Shown: piece after piece, positions 63,661-64,000 of the stretch
How positions within the stretch are numbered: position 1 is the first letter of the stretch
Layout of the letters: every line of letters begins with the position of its first letter
Assembly: GCA_965262605.1 (NCBI GenBank)
Contig: CBDHFN010000003.1
Span: 1,488,001 to 1,552,000, forward strand
Source of the DNA: CBDHFN01 sp965262605
GTDB taxonomy: Bacteria; Pseudomonadota; Alphaproteobacteria; JASGCL01
Reading direction: 5' to 3'
Length of the DNA: 64,000 nucleotides
Program-made: the position numbers and the translations under genes
Notes under the pieces: model-generated
Databases searched by the model: none
Seen by the model: only the letters and a program-made list of their open reading frames with translations
Told to the model about the DNA's origin: nothing

Positions 63661-64000
63661 TCATGCACCTAATGGGCGCAAAAGCTCACGCGAGATTATA
63701 TGTTTTTGAATTTCGGTCGTGCCGTCCCAAATTCTCTCCACCCTTGCATCGCGCCAAATGCGCTCTAATGGGTAATCCGCCATTAATCCCATACCGCCAA
63801 GAATTTGAATTGCTTGGTCGGCAACTTCGCTTAACGATTCCGAAGCAAAATATTTTGCCGAAGCAACAGCGCGGTTTGCATCTAAACCTTTATCAAGCAT
63901 ATCTGCAGCTGCCAAAGTTAAATAATCGGACGCATCAATTTTGGTAATCATTTCGGCTAATTTAAATGAAACGCCTTGAAATTTGCCAATTTCTTGCCCA
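63661..64000 (-). CDS. Acyl-CoA dehydrogenase, C-terminal part; 5' end outside the window
   Basis: FAD enzyme that introduces a double bond into acyl-CoA. The frame is open to the window edge: reading from 64000, it gives GQEIGKFQGVSFKLAEM and then the C-terminal helical domain with QILGGMGLMADYPLERIWRD and the VERIWDGTTEIQ segment near the end, both typical. The catalytic Glu is within the family's last helices but its position is not fixed by eye. About 113 residues are visible of a usual 380. The substrate chain is unknown. Confidence 0.92.
   Translation of the reverse strand, partial: GQEIGKFQGVSFKLAEMITKIDASDYLTLAAADMLDKGLDANRAVASAKYFASESLSEVADQAIQILGGMGLMADYPLERIWRDARVERIWDGTTEIQKHIISRELLRPLGA

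Noticed and set aside
1..64000. CRISPR array
   Set aside because: No series of regularly spaced direct repeats was seen on either strand.
1..64000. Insertion sequences or transposase genes
   Set aside because: No DDE or serine/tyrosine recombinase text and no terminal inverted repeats with target duplications were seen.

Overview
The window is AT-rich, densely coded DNA that looks like an alphaproteobacterial chromosome. Supporting signs are the NAD kinase type, the ppiD-trpE pair, tatABC, an alpha-type FdhD, a FliN motor switch protein, histidine use through HutF (formimidoylglutamate deiminase), and short overlapping gene junctions of the ATGA or TAATG kind. I cannot name a genus. Both ends cut genes: nadK on the left and an acyl-CoA dehydrogenase on the right.

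Layout: 1-3114 holds nadK-pepN. 3240-10708 is a restriction-modification block: a type III mod-res pair on the plus strand, then on the minus strand an Eco57I/TaqI-class adenine methyltransferase, a HaeII-like endonuclease and a cytosine-5 methyltransferase, the last placed 1 nt behind fliN. 11239-16335 carries ppiD, trpE and malate synthase. 16338-19616 carries a degenerate nuclease-like protein, a small gamma-glutamyltransferase and an M48 metalloprotease. 20147-26563 carries atpHAG (without atpDC), tatABC, thrC and a GNAT acetyltransferase. 26570-33650 (minus strand) is dsbD-like, hisH, a DUF192 gene and a 1310-residue protein that joins three glycosyltransferase-like regions, the first resembling HMW1C N-glycosyltransferases. 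33766-38031 has a class III Fic protein, a 45-residue secreted Cys/His peptide and a SIR2-HerA anti-phage pair, ending near tRNA-Thr(CGT). 38357-44695 has a lipoprotein, CobW, a GMC oxidoreductase, an aldehyde dehydrogenase, a LysR regulator and a MOSC protein.

44688-48798 is the most unusual part. Three minus-strand genes look like non-flagellar type III secretion components (SctG chaperone, SctI inner rod, SctO stalk). Divergent from them are two tandem paralogs, the first with a needle-like C-terminal half, and then two unrecognised genes. An identical 12-base palindrome occurs in the divergent promoter region, upstream of the two unrecognised genes, and upstream of two other unrecognised genes elsewhere in the window.

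48795-57860 is histidine degradation: hutF, hutI, hutH, hutU and, where hutG would be expected, an ArgE-like M20 hydrolase. It is followed by ubiE, fdhD and a very acidic unknown protein. 58040-64000 has a quinone oxidoreductase, a Rieske oxygenase, rpsT-ychF, a branched-chain amino-acid-type binding protein with a clear promoter and terminator, a STAS protein and the partial acyl-CoA dehydrogenase.

Taken together: a respiring bacterium that catabolises amino acids and possibly choline or betaine, is flagellated, carries several defence systems, and has type III secretion parts that suggest a host-associated phase. The lifestyle statement is inference.
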